From contig JAILZY010000004.1 in assembly GCA_023512255.1 (NCBI GenBank), positions 35,780 to 99,779 on the forward strand: 64,000 nt of DNA. The letters are read 5' to 3'. Source of the stretch: a bacterium. GTDB taxonomy: Bacteria > SZUA-182 > DTGQ01. How positions within the stretch are numbered: the stretch's first letter is position 1; each line of letters starts with the position of its first letter. The notes under the pieces are model-generated. The model saw only the letters and a program-made list of their open reading frames with translations. It was not told where the DNA came from and did no database searches. The position numbers were made by a program, and so were the translations under genes. Below are positions 8,867 to 17,432 of the stretch, in pieces.

Positions 8867-10070
8867 TGGCTATCCCTTGACCTCCCTGGCTTTGAGGGAG
8901 GAGCATAATACCGGCATCGAGATTATAACCGATCCGATTTTGCTCAATCAGAGCTTTTTGGGCCTCTATGACTAAGCCAGCAGAAATATTACCCAAGATG
9001 CTGTTTTGAATAATCCTGATTACTCCTCCCCCATGCACGGCAATACCCGCCCGTAGGTTGTGATTAACCTGATTGCCTCTGATCGTAGCCTCAGAGATAT
9101 TCTCAAGCCGTATGCCAGCTTTGAGGTTCCCATACACTTCATTTTCCTCTATTGAGGCAACAATATGTTTCTGCTGATTGTTGATCGCGGTCAAACTGAT
9201 TCCTGCCCGCCAGTTGTGGCGAAGAATATTGCCTTGAATCACGATAGGCTGATCGTGGCTAACCAGATCAAGCCCACCGATCCCGCTTCCATTCTGATAG
9301 CAGAGATTGTGGAGAATCCTTGGCCTGGCGTATTCCCTGATTCCAATACCGGGGGCATCCTGCTCTTTATCTTTGGCCTGCGGAAAATGATTATTGAAAA
9401 TCTCATTATCCTGGATAAGGGCCATAGAATTTGGTCCATTGGCAATACCGGTGCCAAAATTGTCGTATATAACATTGTGTTGAACAGTCGGCTTGGCTAC
9501 TGTCTCTAGGGGAGGTCCCATAGACGGGCCTAATCCTGTCAGGAGCAGACCGCCACCCTTGCCTTTTGAGTGGTTTTGGCAGATGATGTTGTTGATGATG
9601 ACGGCGGCAGAACAGCCTCGCACTTCCACAAGGTATAACTTATCGATAGCCTTGGTGGGAAGGTTGCGGATGGTAAAGCCGTCGAGTTTCATCGGCGCTG
9701 TGCTCTCTTTTTGAAAACTTACCAGATAGTCGGGCGGATCAAGTTTTGATCCGTCGATAATAGTCTGAAGAGCTCGCTGGAGAACCTGTTTTTCCCCCGG
9801 GCCCTTTACCAGCCGCTCGCCCTCGGGGCCGCTGTCGCTGATCAGCGAGATACCCGCCTTGATGACCACCCGCTCGTAATAAATACCAGGTCTGACCCGG
9901 ACAGAATCCCCAAACTCCGAGGCATCGATGGCCTCCTGAATGGTGGGGAAATCTTCGGGGACAAAAATATCCCGGCCGCGGCCCTCACGGGACACTAGTA
10001 AAAAGGCCAGAAAAAAGAGGAAAGCGGTCGGGAGTTTTTTCCCAAGGGTAAATCTTTTGGCAATAAGCAT
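8856..10070 (-). CDS. Secreted right-handed parallel beta-helix protein
   Basis: A 404-residue protein with a signal peptide (basic start, then LPTAFLFFLAFLLV, cleavage probably near the SREGRG region). It resembles NosD/DUF1565-type beta-helix proteins. The N-terminal FVPEDFPTIQEAIDASE and VRPGIYYERVVI block is followed by successive coils ending in NN or GN turns (INNIICQN, IRGNQVNHNLRAGIA and similar). Its N-terminus and first coils resemble the downstream gene, so they probably arose by tandem duplication. This copy lacks the GGGIY turns and the lipobox. Function unknown; likely exported to the periplasm or cell surface. Confidence 0.7.
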   Translation of the reverse strand: MLIAKRFTLGKKLPTAFLFFLAFLLVSREGRGRDIFVPEDFPTIQEAIDASEFGDSVRVRPGIYYERVVIKAGISLISDSGPEGERLVKGPGEKQVLQRALQTIIDGSKLDPPDYLVSFQKESTAPMKLDGFTIRNLPTKAIDKLYLVEVRGCSAAVIINNIICQNHSKGKGGGLLLTGLGPSMGPPLETVAKPTVQHNVIYDNFGTGIANGPNSMALIQDNEIFNNHFPQAKDKEQDAPGIGIREYARPRILHNLCYQNGSGIGGLDLVSHDQPIVIQGNILRHNWRAGISLTAINNQQKHIVASIEENEVYGNLKAGIRLENISEATIRGNQVNHNLRAGIAVHGGGVIRIIQNSILGNISAGLVIEAQKALIEQNRIGYNLDAGIMLLPQSQGGQGIANAD

Positions 10071-10545
10071 AATGATCAGCTTGTCCTTATGTGAGAGTTA
10101 CCCTATTGCTGAAAAGCTGCCTTTTTATGGAAAGATCTTCTGCAAAGAAGAATTTTATCAGGAAATTGGGGATTTATCCAGCTCAAAATTTTTGGCAAAA
10201 AAGCTCAGGCCTTTACAAGGCCTTGATATTACTTAATTTTAAACTCGCTGCTTTAGATAATTGCTTAGAAATGAGGCAAGGATTAGGGCAAGGTTTCAAT
10301 ATTTCAAGCAATTTCAAAATCGAAATAAACTATAAATTTTCACCAAAATAGCTAATCAAAACGCTATTAAATCATGCCTAAAAAAACCAAAGTTGAAGCA
10401 CTATCTCGGTGGTGAGGGGAGGGAGGATCAACTCCCCCGGTCCTTCTTCTCTTATGAGGAGAGGACCGGAGGGAGTTGGTTTTTTCAAAAATCAGTCTAA
10501 TAGGGCTGATTTTTCGTTGCCGGAAGGCTAAGTTTGCGCAAATTC
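10071..10545. other. Intergenic region between beta-helix gene and glgA
   Basis: No credible gene. Left part is upstream sequence of the beta-helix operon; the middle is AT-rich. The right part holds a strong GC hairpin reported separately. Short open frames here lack ribosome binding sites. Confidence 0.6.
10429..10486 (+). terminator. GC-rich hairpin with T tract (terminator or REP-like)
   Basis: CAACTCCCCCGGTCC (10429-10443) pairs with GGACCGGAGGGAGTTG (10463-10478) with one bulge. The inner CTTCTC/GAGGAG extends the stem, and GGTTTTTT follows on the plus strand. The T tract faces plus, yet no plus-strand gene precedes it. It may instead be a mobile palindrome near the 3' end of glgA. Confidence 0.4.
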
Positions 10546-12018
10546 TCAGGCAGCCGTCCGTTTTTTTATCGCGGTTTCGTATAGACTCACATACTCCTTT
10601 GCCGAAGCCTTCCATGAGTGGTCTTCGCTCATGCCGTTTTTCATAAGCTTGATCCATTTAGGTTTGTCTTCAAAAAGGCTCACAGCTCTCTTTACGGTTT
10701 CAAGCAGAGCCTGGGATGAGTATTCGCTAAACTTGAAGCCATTTCCCTTGCCAGTCTTAGGATCATAGTCCTGAATGGTATCATCAAGGCCGCCAGTAGC
10801 TCTCACAATCGGCACAGTGCCATACTTTAGACTGTAGATTTGGTTAAGACCGCAGGGCTCATATCGTGAAGGCATCAAAAACATATCGCTACCAGCTTCA
10901 ATTTTGTGAGCCAGTTTATTGTTGAAGGCAATGACAACTCCCAGCTTCTGTGAATACTCCTTCTTTAAATTGGTGAATAGATCATGATATTTCTGCTCTC
11001 CAGTCCCTAGCACCACCATAGCCAGATTCATCTTCATCAACTCGGGCATAGCCTCAGACAGGATATCGAATCCCTTCTGATCGGCCAGCCGGCTAATCAT
11101 GCCAATGACCGGGGCATCTTCCGGCACTTTCAATTGAAATTCGCCAAGCAAATCCTCCCGACAGATTTTCTTTCCCTCCAGGTTATTGATGTCATACGTG
11201 CTTTTGATGAACTTGTCTTTTTCTGGGCTCCATTCATCGTAGTCGACTCCATTGACGATCCCGTAGATATCCTTGCTGCGGTATTGCAGCACCCCTTCCA
11301 TGCCGAGCCCATATTCTGTGGTCTGAATTTCCCGGCTGTATCCCCTGCTGACGGTAGAGATGACATCGGAATACATCAGACCAGCTTTGAGAAAACTAAT
11401 ATCTCCATAGTATTCTATCCCATTGATGGAGAAGACATCCCAGGGCAAAGTAGTCATCGGCATATCCAGAGCCCAGAATTTTCCCTGATAGCCTAGGTTA
11501 TGAATGGTAAAAACCGTAGCTGTGTGTTTAAAGAATTCATCCTGAGCATAGAGAACTTTCAGGTAGGTAGGAACAAGCCCTGTCTGCCAGTCGTTACAGT
11601 GGATAACGTCTGGGGCAAAATCTAGTTTTTTGAGCATCTCCAGGATTGCTCGGCTGAAGAAGATAAACCGCTCGGCATTGTCCGGGTAGTCCCCTTGCGG
11701 GGTAGTGTAAAGATATTCCCGATCATAGTAGCGGTCATGTTTGATGAGGTAGGTTGGAACCGTATCATAGAGCATCGTTGACAGAACGACGGCCTGCTCC
11801 TTGCGGTCAGCAATAGGGACCTGAAGGTCTGAAATTTCTTCTTTTAATTTTGGATTCTGCTGCTTGACCATGGCGTAGAGGGGCAAAACCACCCTAACGT
11901 CATGGCCAAGGGCTTTCAGAGCCTTGGGCAGAGATCCGGCCACATCAGCCAGACCGCCTGTCTTAGCCAATGGAGCGACCTCTGGAGAAGCGACGAGTAC
12001 TTTTAGTTTCTTAGGCAT
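10546..12018 (-). CDS. glgA: Glycogen synthase (ADP-glucose type, GT5)
   Basis: A 490-residue GT-B glycosyltransferase that extends alpha-1,4-glucan from ADP-glucose. The N-terminal KTGGLADVAGSLPKAL carries the family K-x-G-G-L motif at about residues 19-23. VIHCNDWQTGLVPTYLK and TIHNLGYQGKFW follow, and the C-terminal EPCGLNQIYSLKYG...RATGGLDDTI block is the nucleotide-sugar site. The start at 12018 (MPKKLKVLVASPEVAP) has a clear AAGGAGG upstream; an ATG 16 codons earlier is less likely. The gene stands alone, without glgB or glgC in the window. Divergent to cinA-thpR-recA-recX. Confidence 0.95.
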   Translation of the reverse strand: MPKKLKVLVASPEVAPLAKTGGLADVAGSLPKALKALGHDVRVVLPLYAMVKQQNPKLKEEISDLQVPIADRKEQAVVLSTMLYDTVPTYLIKHDRYYDREYLYTTPQGDYPDNAERFIFFSRAILEMLKKLDFAPDVIHCNDWQTGLVPTYLKVLYAQDEFFKHTATVFTIHNLGYQGKFWALDMPMTTLPWDVFSINGIEYYGDISFLKAGLMYSDVISTVSRGYSREIQTTEYGLGMEGVLQYRSKDIYGIVNGVDYDEWSPEKDKFIKSTYDINNLEGKKICREDLLGEFQLKVPEDAPVIGMISRLADQKGFDILSEAMPELMKMNLAMVVLGTGEQKYHDLFTNLKKEYSQKLGVVIAFNNKLAHKIEAGSDMFLMPSRYEPCGLNQIYSLKYGTVPIVRATGGLDDTIQDYDPKTGKGNGFKFSEYSSQALLETVKRAVSLFEDKPKWIKLMKNGMSEDHSWKASAKEYVSLYETAIKKRTAA

Positions 12019-12127
12019 GAATAATTCCTCCTTTTTACTTTCTCCCCCACGCTGGGAGCTTATCATTGCCTGAAAATGCTTGCTTGTACGCCTTGGTATG
12101 TATTTTTTCGGATTAACATGATGATCT

Positions 12128-12232
12128 TTATGATAAATTTATGATTATATGATTATCTAATTATTAAATTATATAATTATTATATAATAATTATATAATT
12201 ATATAATAATTATATAATTATTAATTTAAATA
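12128..12232. repeat. Almost pure A/T palindromic tract
   Basis: About 100 bp made of ATTATATAATTA-type overlapping palindromes in the divergent spacer between glgA and cinA. It is curved or easily unwound DNA rather than a gene. A role in promoter architecture is possible but not demonstrable. Confidence 0.6.
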
Positions 12233-12477
12233 CGGTAAATATGGACTCATCAATATGAATATGGACTCTACCCGTTATCTTAAATGAACGTAGTTAATTG
12301 AATCAAGGGAAAAGCGCAAAAACTAACCTTTTCGGCCAATAAATTTTTTGCTGCTCAAATCAAGGGAATTGACCGGCTTGTTTATTCACTTTTTCGGAAT
12401 GCTTTAAGTCTATGATCGGAAGGATAAAAATTTTAAAAAAAGATCTTTCCGAGCGCCGAAATCGATATGAACCTTGG

Positions 12478-12506
12478 TTGACAGGAAAGGAACAAGGTTA
12501 TATAAT
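12478..12506 (+). promoter_or_regulatory. Consensus sigma-70 promoter for cinA-thpR-recA-recX
   Basis: TTGACA (12478-12483) and TATAAT (12501-12506) are both perfect consensus hexamers with the ideal 17-bp spacer. Transcription would begin near 12513, leaving a leader of about 65 nt to the preferred TTG start of cinA. No LexA-type operator is apparent. Confidence 0.75.
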
Positions 12507-12577
12507 GGGAGAAAATTAATAGATATTGTTTTTTCAATATGTTTACTCCAAGAAGGGAGTTTTTCAAGGAGGCTTTT

Positions 12578-13348
12578 TTGATCCGATATTCGACCTGCGG
12601 TCCCCCGCCTGCCGAGCACTCTGAAAATATATCTGCTGCTGCGGCCAACCTCATGGTTTTTCGAACCTGCGGATTGTCAAAAGAGCAGATAAACGACCTT
12701 GTGCAAGATCTTCTCACCGGCGATAGGCGGCTGTCTTTCTCCCTTGACTCACATCCCTTGGGGGTAGACATCCAGATAAGGCTTTCTTCTCCTCAGGTTG
12801 CCATTGAACCTGAGCTTCTATCCAGGTTGAGCGATGAGGTTCGTCTACGGCTAGGAGCATATCTTTACGGTGAGGGGAGCGAGAGCATGGAGGAGGTGGT
12901 CGGCAAGCTACTTCGGCAAAATCACCATACCCTGGCTACAGCGGAATCCTGCACTGGCGGTCTGATCGCCAGCCGGATCACTGATGTGCCTGGGAGCTCG
13001 GAATACTTCTTGCAAGGGGTAATCACTTACAGCAATCAGGCCAAAAAGGACCTGCTGGGGGTCAGAGAGGAAACGCTGCGTCAGCTTGGAGCAGTCAGCG
13101 GGCCAGTGGTTCAGCAGATGTGTATCGGCTTAAAGAGAATAAGCGTCGCCGACCTTGTCCTTGCCGTTAGCGGCATTGCCGGACCAGGCGGAGGAAGTGT
13201 CGAAAAACCAGTAGGTCTAGTCTTTATCGGCCTCTATGATGGGCAAGACTTTAAACTAAAAGAATACAGATTTCAGGGCTGTCGGAAGGAGATCAAGCTT
13301 CAGGCTTCACAAATGGCCCTAGATCTAGTTCGAAGGTATTACCTATGA
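12578..13348 (+). CDS. cinA: CinA-type nicotinamide-nucleotide amidase lacking the N-terminal domain
   Basis: About 256 residues, against ~410 for full CinA. The C-terminal PncC/CinA amidohydrolase domain is intact: TLATAESCTGGLIASRITD, then GVITYSNQAKKDLLGV, then SGIAGPGGG with EKPVGLV. It deamidates NMN in pyridine-nucleotide salvage. Preceding it is a ~100-residue region like the central CinA domain (FRTCGLSKEQINDLV). The N-terminal COG1058 domain is absent, and I saw no remnant upstream. A TTG at 12578 with AAGGAGG five bases before it is the likely start; the ATG at 12539 has no ribosome binding site. It overlaps thpR by four bases. The cinA-thpR-recA order is common in bacteria. Confidence 0.85.
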   Translation: MIRYSTCGPPPAEHSENISAAAANLMVFRTCGLSKEQINDLVQDLLTGDRRLSFSLDSHPLGVDIQIRLSSPQVAIEPELLSRLSDEVRLRLGAYLYGEGSESMEEVVGKLLRQNHHTLATAESCTGGLIASRITDVPGSSEYFLQGVITYSNQAKKDLLGVREETLRQLGAVSGPVVQQMCIGLKRISVADLVLAVSGIAGPGGGSVEKPVGLVFIGLYDGQDFKLKEYRFQGCRKEIKLQASQMALDLVRRYYL

Positions 13349-13953
13349 AAGAGCAGAGACTGCGGAGAGAGCAGCAGGGAGTCGTTCGATCCTTTGTGGC
13401 CATGGCCATTGAGTCGAGTGTTCAGAAGGAGATCGACGATTTTCAAGCCAGGCTGAGGCAAAAGGTCCAAGAAACAGGCTGTCGGGTTAGTTGGGTTAAG
13501 CCGGAGACGATTCACCTGACTGTAAAATTTCTGGGAGATATTCAGATCGGCCAAGTTGAGCCTATTTTAGGCGCACTTCGGAGGGCTGCTGAGGGAGTGG
13601 GTGCCTTTGGTTTGAAAATTGAAGGTATTGGGGTCTTTCCCAGCCAGCGAAACCCACGGGTGGTGTGGGTCGGCATTTCGGAAGGGGTGGAGAAGCTGCG
13701 AATCATCCAGCCAAGAGTTGAAGAAGAGTTGGCTGCTCTTGGTTTTGCGCGGGAAAAAAAAGAGTTCAATCCCCATCTTACCCTGGGTAGGATTCGATTT
13801 TCAGAGGCCGCGGCAGCTTTGGGCAAAATTTTAGCTGATCTTCCCTATCCGGTGTTTGGTCAGGTGATGATTCAAGACCTTAGGCTGATGAAAAGTGACC
13901 TGCGGCCTGAAGGTGCAATCCATACGGAGTTAGGACGGATTCCGCTAAGCTAA
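13345..13953 (+). CDS. thpR: RNA 2',3'-cyclic phosphodiesterase (2'-5' RNA ligase family)
   Basis: A 202-residue two-histidine phosphoesterase. The first H-x-T-x motif is HLTV at residue 57 (context ETIHLTVKFLGDI) and the second is HLTL in FNPHLTLGRIR. The N-terminal VRSFVAMAIES strand is also typical. Family members hydrolyse 2',3'-cyclic phosphates and can reversibly join 2'-5' linked tRNA halves; the physiological role is unclear. The ATG overlaps the cinA stop (ATGA), indicating coupled translation. The first ~12 residues are highly charged and may not be conserved. Confidence 0.9.
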   Translation: MKEQRLRREQQGVVRSFVAMAIESSVQKEIDDFQARLRQKVQETGCRVSWVKPETIHLTVKFLGDIQIGQVEPILGALRRAAEGVGAFGLKIEGIGVFPSQRNPRVVWVGISEGVEKLRIIQPRVEEELAALGFAREKKEFNPHLTLGRIRFSEAAAALGKILADLPYPVFGQVMIQDLRLMKSDLRPEGAIHTELGRIPLS

Positions 13954-14004
13954 TCTTTTATTAAGCCAAATGGAGTTTTCTTCTCAAGGAGAATAATAAC
14001 AACT

Positions 14005-15084
14005 ATGGAAGATAAGGTAATCAATATGGAAGATGCCAGAAAAGAAAAACTCAAAGCGCTCGATCTGGCCATGCATCAGATCGAGCGAGCCTTTGGCAAG
14101 GGCTCGATCATGAGGCTGGGATCGAATTTCGCTATGGATATTCCGGTTATCCCCACCGGAGTGCTGACCCTGGATATGGCTCTCGGGGTGAATGGGGTGC
14201 CTCGCGGCCGGGTTATTGAAATCTACGGCCAGGAATCTTCAGGTAAGACGACCCTGGCTCTACACATCGTGGCTGAAGCCCAAAAATTAGGTGGGCTGGC
14301 TGCTTTCATTGATGCCGAACATGCTATGGATCCGGTTTATGCCAAAAAGCTTGGGGTCAATACCGATGACCTTCTGATCTCACAGCCCGACACAGGAGAG
14401 CAGGCCCTTGAAATTACCGAAACGCTGGTCCGAAGTACTGCCTTAGATGTCATCGTAGTCGATTCGGTGGCAGCTCTTGTGCCGCGAGCCGAGCTTGAGG
14501 GAGATATGGGAGATTCCCACATGGGGGTTCAGGCCCGGCTGATGTCGCAGGCTTTGCGGAAGTTGACCGGCGCCATTTCCAAATCCAGAACCTGTGTTAT
14601 TTTTATCAATCAGGTTCGGGAGAAGATCGGAATGATGTTCGGCAATCCCGAGACTACCACCGGCGGGCGGGCCCTGAAGTTTTATGCTTCTATTCGGATG
14701 GAGATTCGAAAGGGGAGCCCGATCAAGGTTGGCGAAGAGGTGATCGGTAGCCGAGCTGTGGTTAAGATCATGAAGAACAAGGTGGCTCCTCCATTTCGAA
14801 GCGCTGAATTCGATATTCTCTATAGCGAGGGAATATCCAAAGAGGGAGCCTTGCTTGATGTAGCTTTGCAAAAGGAGCTGATCCAAAAGAGCGGAGCCTG
14901 GTTTAGTTACGGAAATGAGAAGCTAGGCCAGGGACGTGAGAATGTTCGGCTTTTTCTGAAAAATAATCCCGCCATCTACCAGGAGATTGCTGACAAGATA
15001 AGGGCCATGGGAAGTTTGGCTTCATCGGGCAGCAAGGGGATAATAGGGGCCGAAGATGGTGAGGCGTCTGAATTCGAGGAATAG
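14005..15084 (+). CDS. recA: Recombinase RecA
   Basis: A 359-residue, full-length RecA, the strand-exchange ATPase of homologous recombination and activator of the SOS response. The Walker A motif GQESSGKTT lies at about residues 75-83. Walker B is [11 protein letters not shown], followed by the signature [26 protein letters not shown] and the L2 region [17 protein letters not shown]. The C-terminal domain ends in the usual acidic tail ([10 protein letters not shown]). AAGGAG lies 13 bases upstream of the ATG. It follows cinA-thpR, and recX follows after a hairpin element. I found no recognisable LexA box upstream. Confidence 0.97.
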   Translation: MEDKVINMEDARKEKLKALDLAMHQIERAFGKGSIMRLGSNFAMDIPVIPTGVLTLDMALGVNGVPRGRVIEIYGQESSGKTTLALHIVAEAQKLGGLAAFIDAEHAMDPVYAKKLGVNTDDLLISQPDTGEQALEITETLVRSTALDVIVVDSVAALVPRAELEGDMGDSHMGVQARLMSQALRKLTGAISKSRTCVIFINQVREKIGMMFGNPETTTGGRALKFYASIRMEIRKGSPIKVGEEVIGSRAVVKIMKNKVAPPFRSAEFDILYSEGISKEGALLDVALQKELIQKSGAWFSYGNEKLGQGRENVRLFLKNNPAIYQEIADKIRAMGSLASSGSKGIIGAEDGEASEFEE

Positions 15085-15126
15085 GTCTCAAAAAAGGGGT
15101 TATGCCCCTACTGTTATTTAATTAAA

Positions 15127-15213
15127 TTATTAAAAGTTTTAGGAAAGGGGTTTGAGGGGAAAACCCTTTTTCAAAAGGGTTTTCCCCTATTAATGTTTTC
15201 TCCTAAAATTATA
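15127..15213 (+). repeat. Long-hairpin repeat element, copy A
   Basis: ATTAAAAGTTTTAGGAAAGG leads into a perfect 16-bp-arm hairpin (AGGGGAAAACCCTTTT, 15155-15170, against 15173-15188), closed by an inverted TTTTCTCCTAAAATTAT end. Copies B and C near smpB share the same TTTTAGGA end and hairpin plan. It looks like a small non-autonomous mobile element. It separates recA from recX and could act as a terminator or mRNA stabiliser. Confidence 0.65.
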
Positions 15214-15217
15214 AATC

Positions 15218-15739
15218 ATGGTTGCAGAAGAGGAAAATTGCCACAAAGCTAGGGAAGTGGCTCTTAATTATCTCTCTTACCGCGCTCGAAGCAGCAAAGA
15301 AGTGTATGAGCGGCTGAGGCGCAAGGGTTTCTCCGCTCAGGTGGCCGAAGAGGTCATTAGCTATCTGACCGAGCGCCGGTATTTGGATGACCGTGCCTTG
15401 GCCGAGGACTTAGCTGAGTTTCTGGTTAATCGCAAGCTGGTCGGCAGATTATGGCTCAGACATGAGCTTCAGCTAAGAGGGATTGCGGCAGAAATTATCG
15501 ATCAGGTGGTCAAAAAGGTCTATGATCCTGAAGAGAAAGAGAAGGAAGTAGCTCTTCGACTTGTGCAAAAGCGCCTGCGAACTCAAAAGGGGGATAGGGA
15601 AAAACTTAGGCGAAGTCTCGCTAGCCTTCTTGCTCGACATGGGTTTCCTCATCTCATAATTCGACAAGTGGTGCTAGAGGCGCTTGGCCGGACAGCGGCA
15701 GGAGATGAGAGTGGCGAAGATGGTGATTACATTGAGTGA
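15218..15739 (+). CDS. recX: Regulatory protein RecX
   Basis: A 173-residue RecX, a modulator that binds RecA filaments and limits recombinase activity. The helical three-helix modules are visible: REVALNYLSYRARSSKEVYERLRRKGFS, then VAEEVISYLTERRYLDDRALAEDLAEFLV, then RLWLRHELQLRGIAAEIIDQVV. Length is within the usual range (150-200). It lies 133 bp after recA, with repeat copy A between. The start at 15218 follows the hairpin element, and no strong ribosome binding site is visible, suggesting poor or coupled translation. Confidence 0.9.
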   Translation: MVAEEENCHKAREVALNYLSYRARSSKEVYERLRRKGFSAQVAEEVISYLTERRYLDDRALAEDLAEFLVNRKLVGRLWLRHELQLRGIAAEIIDQVVKKVYDPEEKEKEVALRLVQKRLRTQKGDREKLRRSLASLLARHGFPHLIIRQVVLEALGRTAAGDESGEDGDYIE

Positions 15740-15772
15740 GCGCAGTGATAATAATTAAGTGATAATAATATT

Positions 15773-16141
15773 TGGTGGAGGCGGGGGGAATCGAACCCCC
15801 GTCCGAAGATATTCAGCGAAGGATATCTACATGTTTAGCCTCGTCTTTTTCTTCTCGTGAGCCCTCACTCCGAGAGGCGAGGATTAAAGGGCTCACCAGC
15901 TCAAAGGTTTTCACCAGCCCTCCCCGAGCCAGGGGGAGCTAGCTATCCTTGTGTTTATGACGCCCGACCCTGCCCCCACAAGGCAAAAGGGCAAGGGGAC
16001 GTGACCGCACTAACGGCTAGTTAGGCAGCCAGAGCCAATTCGTTGTTGGCAGTTGTATTTTTCCTATTGTTTTACGAGGGAACAGGAACCTCGACATGCA
16101 ATCCTTGCCTCAACTATCCCCGTCGAAACCAGATCGCCCCC
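15773..16141 (-). ncRNA. ssrA: Transfer-messenger RNA (tmRNA)
   Basis: The 5' end GGGGGCGATCTGGTTTCGAC and the 3' end, a T arm with GGTTCGATTCC followed by CGCCTCC-ACCA, pair as a tRNA-like acceptor stem (GGGGGCG with CGCCTCC, one G-U). CCA is encoded. In the middle lies a tag frame ending NTTANNELALAA and a TAA stop, typical of the degradation tag added to stalled proteins. The exact resume codon is not certain. Length about 369 nt. The tmRNA partner smpB lies immediately upstream on the same strand. Confidence 0.95.
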
Positions 16142-16167
16142 TTTGTATTACTTTCGGCCCCCTGCTC

Positions 16168-16635
16168 TTAGCGGTACTTAGCCTTCAGAGCCCGGGCCAT
16201 ATCCTTTTCTTCTTCTTTCCGTTTTAAACTCTCTCGCTTATCGTATAACTTTTTTCCTTGGCCTAAGCCAAGTTCTACCTTAACCAGATTCCGCTTCAGG
16301 TACACCTTAAGCGGCACCACACTCATGCCCTTCTCAAGCGCTTTGCCAATGAGCCTTTTGATTTGTCGTTTTTTGAGCAGAAGCTTTCGCTTTCTGGTCG
16401 GCTCATGGTTATAAAATGCGCCATGATTATAAGGGCTGATGTGGCAATTCAGTAAAAACACCTCATCGCCTTCAACCTTGGCATAGCTATCCTTTAGGTT
16501 GATCCTTCCCTCACGGATGGATTTTACCTCTGTCCCCTGAAGGACAATGCCAGCTTCCAGGGTTTCCTGGATAAAGTAGTCGAAAGCAGCCTTTTTATTT
16601 ACGGCGATAACCTTCTCATCGCTTTCTTTTTTCAT
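16168..16635 (-). CDS. smpB: SsrA-binding protein SmpB
   Basis: A 155-residue protein that binds tmRNA and brings it to stalled ribosomes for trans-translation. Conserved SmpB blocks: VIAVNKKAAFDYFI, then GIVLQGTEVKSIREGRINLKDSYAKV, then LNCHISPYNHGAFYNHEPTRKRKLLL, and the C-terminal LGLGQGKKLYDKRESLKRKEEEKDMARAL. The start at 16635 fits homologues; the frame is open upstream, but those codons fall in a repeat element and a TTG start there is unlikely. The ribosome binding site is weak. It ends 26 bp before ssrA on the same strand, so protein and RNA partners may share a transcript. Confidence 0.95.
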   Translation of the reverse strand: MKKESDEKVIAVNKKAAFDYFIQETLEAGIVLQGTEVKSIREGRINLKDSYAKVEGDEVFLLNCHISPYNHGAFYNHEPTRKRKLLLKKRQIKRLIGKALEKGMSVVPLKVYLKRNLVKVELGLGQGKKLYDKRESLKRKEEEKDMARALKAKYR

Positions 16636-16676
16636 ATAAAATATAATATCACGAGATTCGTAAAAAGGCAATCGCT

Positions 16677-16764
16677 TACAAGGGGAAAACCCTTTTGAAA
16701 AAGGGTTTTCCCCTTGTACCCCTTTCCTAAAACTTTAATAACTTATAGCTATTAAAGTTTTAGG
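16677..16764 (-). repeat. Long-hairpin repeat element, copy B
   Basis: TACAAGGGGAAAACCCTTTT (16677-16696) and its exact complement (16699-16718) form a perfect 20-bp-arm hairpin. It is followed by the reverse of the TTTTAGGAAAGG end seen in copy A. CCTAAAACTTTAATA (16726-16740) and TATTAAAGTTTTAGG (16750-16764) form a second perfect inverted repeat where copies B and C meet head to head. Confidence 0.65.
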
Positions 16765-16815
16765 AGGATGGTTTGGAAGGAACCCTTTTATTGAATAAGG
16801 GTTCCTTCCAAATAA
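16750..16815 (+). repeat. Long-hairpin repeat element, copy C (divergent)
   Basis: It begins with the same TATTAAAGTTTTAGG end as copies A and B. The stem differs in sequence: TTTGGAAGGAACCCTT (16772-16787) with its exact complement at 16797-16812. The stem has changed compensatingly, which suggests that the hairpin structure rather than its sequence is conserved. Confidence 0.55.
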
Positions 16816-16916
16816 TAAGGGGAAAAAATGAGCTTGATTTGTTTTTCTGAGTATGCCATAATTCAAAAAAAATTATAATTATTAGATAGTTAGCAAGATC
16901 AAGGGGGGAATGGTTT

Positions 16917-17432
16917 GTGCTCCTTGCTGAGGGAAAGCCCATGTGCTGTAAAAGTAAAATTATTACTTATTTTTGGCCAAAATCAATTTGTTGGCTGTTG
17001 AGCCTTATGCTCCTGACAGGATATTTGGTGAGGGGTGAGTTGGCTTGGGCTAAACAAGATCTGATGCGCCAGCCTTGGTCGGCCAAGGCAAGGGCCTTGC
17101 GGCTTTGTGCTCCGGCTGTCTCCTCAGAAGCAGGGGGGGGGAGTAAGGAAGCTCCTTCCCGGGGTCTTCTTCAGGAGCAACTACTCCTAGCGCTTTGGCT
17201 GTTTCAGCTTTTTATCTCACCGGCTGATGGCGATCGCTGCCCTATGTTTCCTTCATGCTCACAATATGCGGTTGAGGCCATAAGCCGCTATGGGGCCTTT
17301 TGGGGAGTGATTCTTACTTCGGAGCGTCTTTTGCGCTGTGGCCGTGAGAGCGGCTATCCGCTGGTTCAAGATCAGGGAGAATACCGTTTCTTTGATCCGC
17401 TGGAAGGCAATGTAATATGGCATTCAAGATGA
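16917..17432 (+). CDS. YidD-like protein with N-terminal signal/membrane segment
   Basis: A 171-residue protein. The C-terminal ~75 residues match the YidD (membrane protein insertion efficiency factor) family: FQLFISPADGDRCPMFPSCS, QYAVEAISRYGAFWG and RLLRCGRESGYPLV, with the conserved CPxxPSCSQY core. A hydrophobic segment (SICWLLSLMLLTGYLV) and a ~50-residue linker precede it; standard YidD is shorter (~70-90 residues) and lacks a signal sequence, so this is an extended variant. The GTG start at 16917 is favoured by AAGGGGGG about eight bases upstream; an ATG nine codons in is possible. It overlaps pgsA by 16 bases and begins a long plus-strand envelope operon. Confidence 0.7.
   Translation: MLLAEGKPMCCKSKIITYFWPKSICWLLSLMLLTGYLVRGELAWAKQDLMRQPWSAKARALRLCAPAVSSEAGGGSKEAPSRGLLQEQLLLALWLFQLFISPADGDRCPMFPSCSQYAVEAISRYGAFWGVILTSERLLRCGRESGYPLVQDQGEYRFFDPLEGNVIWHSR

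Noticed and set aside
12128..12232. Second replication origin unwinding element
   Set aside because: A/T palindromes alone without DnaA boxes; more likely promoter-spacer DNA.
13954..14004. LexA box upstream of recA
   Set aside because: No recognisable LexA-type dyad; only a ribosome binding site is visible.
14443..14886. 147-codon antisense frame to recA
   Set aside because: Shadow of a highly conserved gene; codon pattern follows recA.
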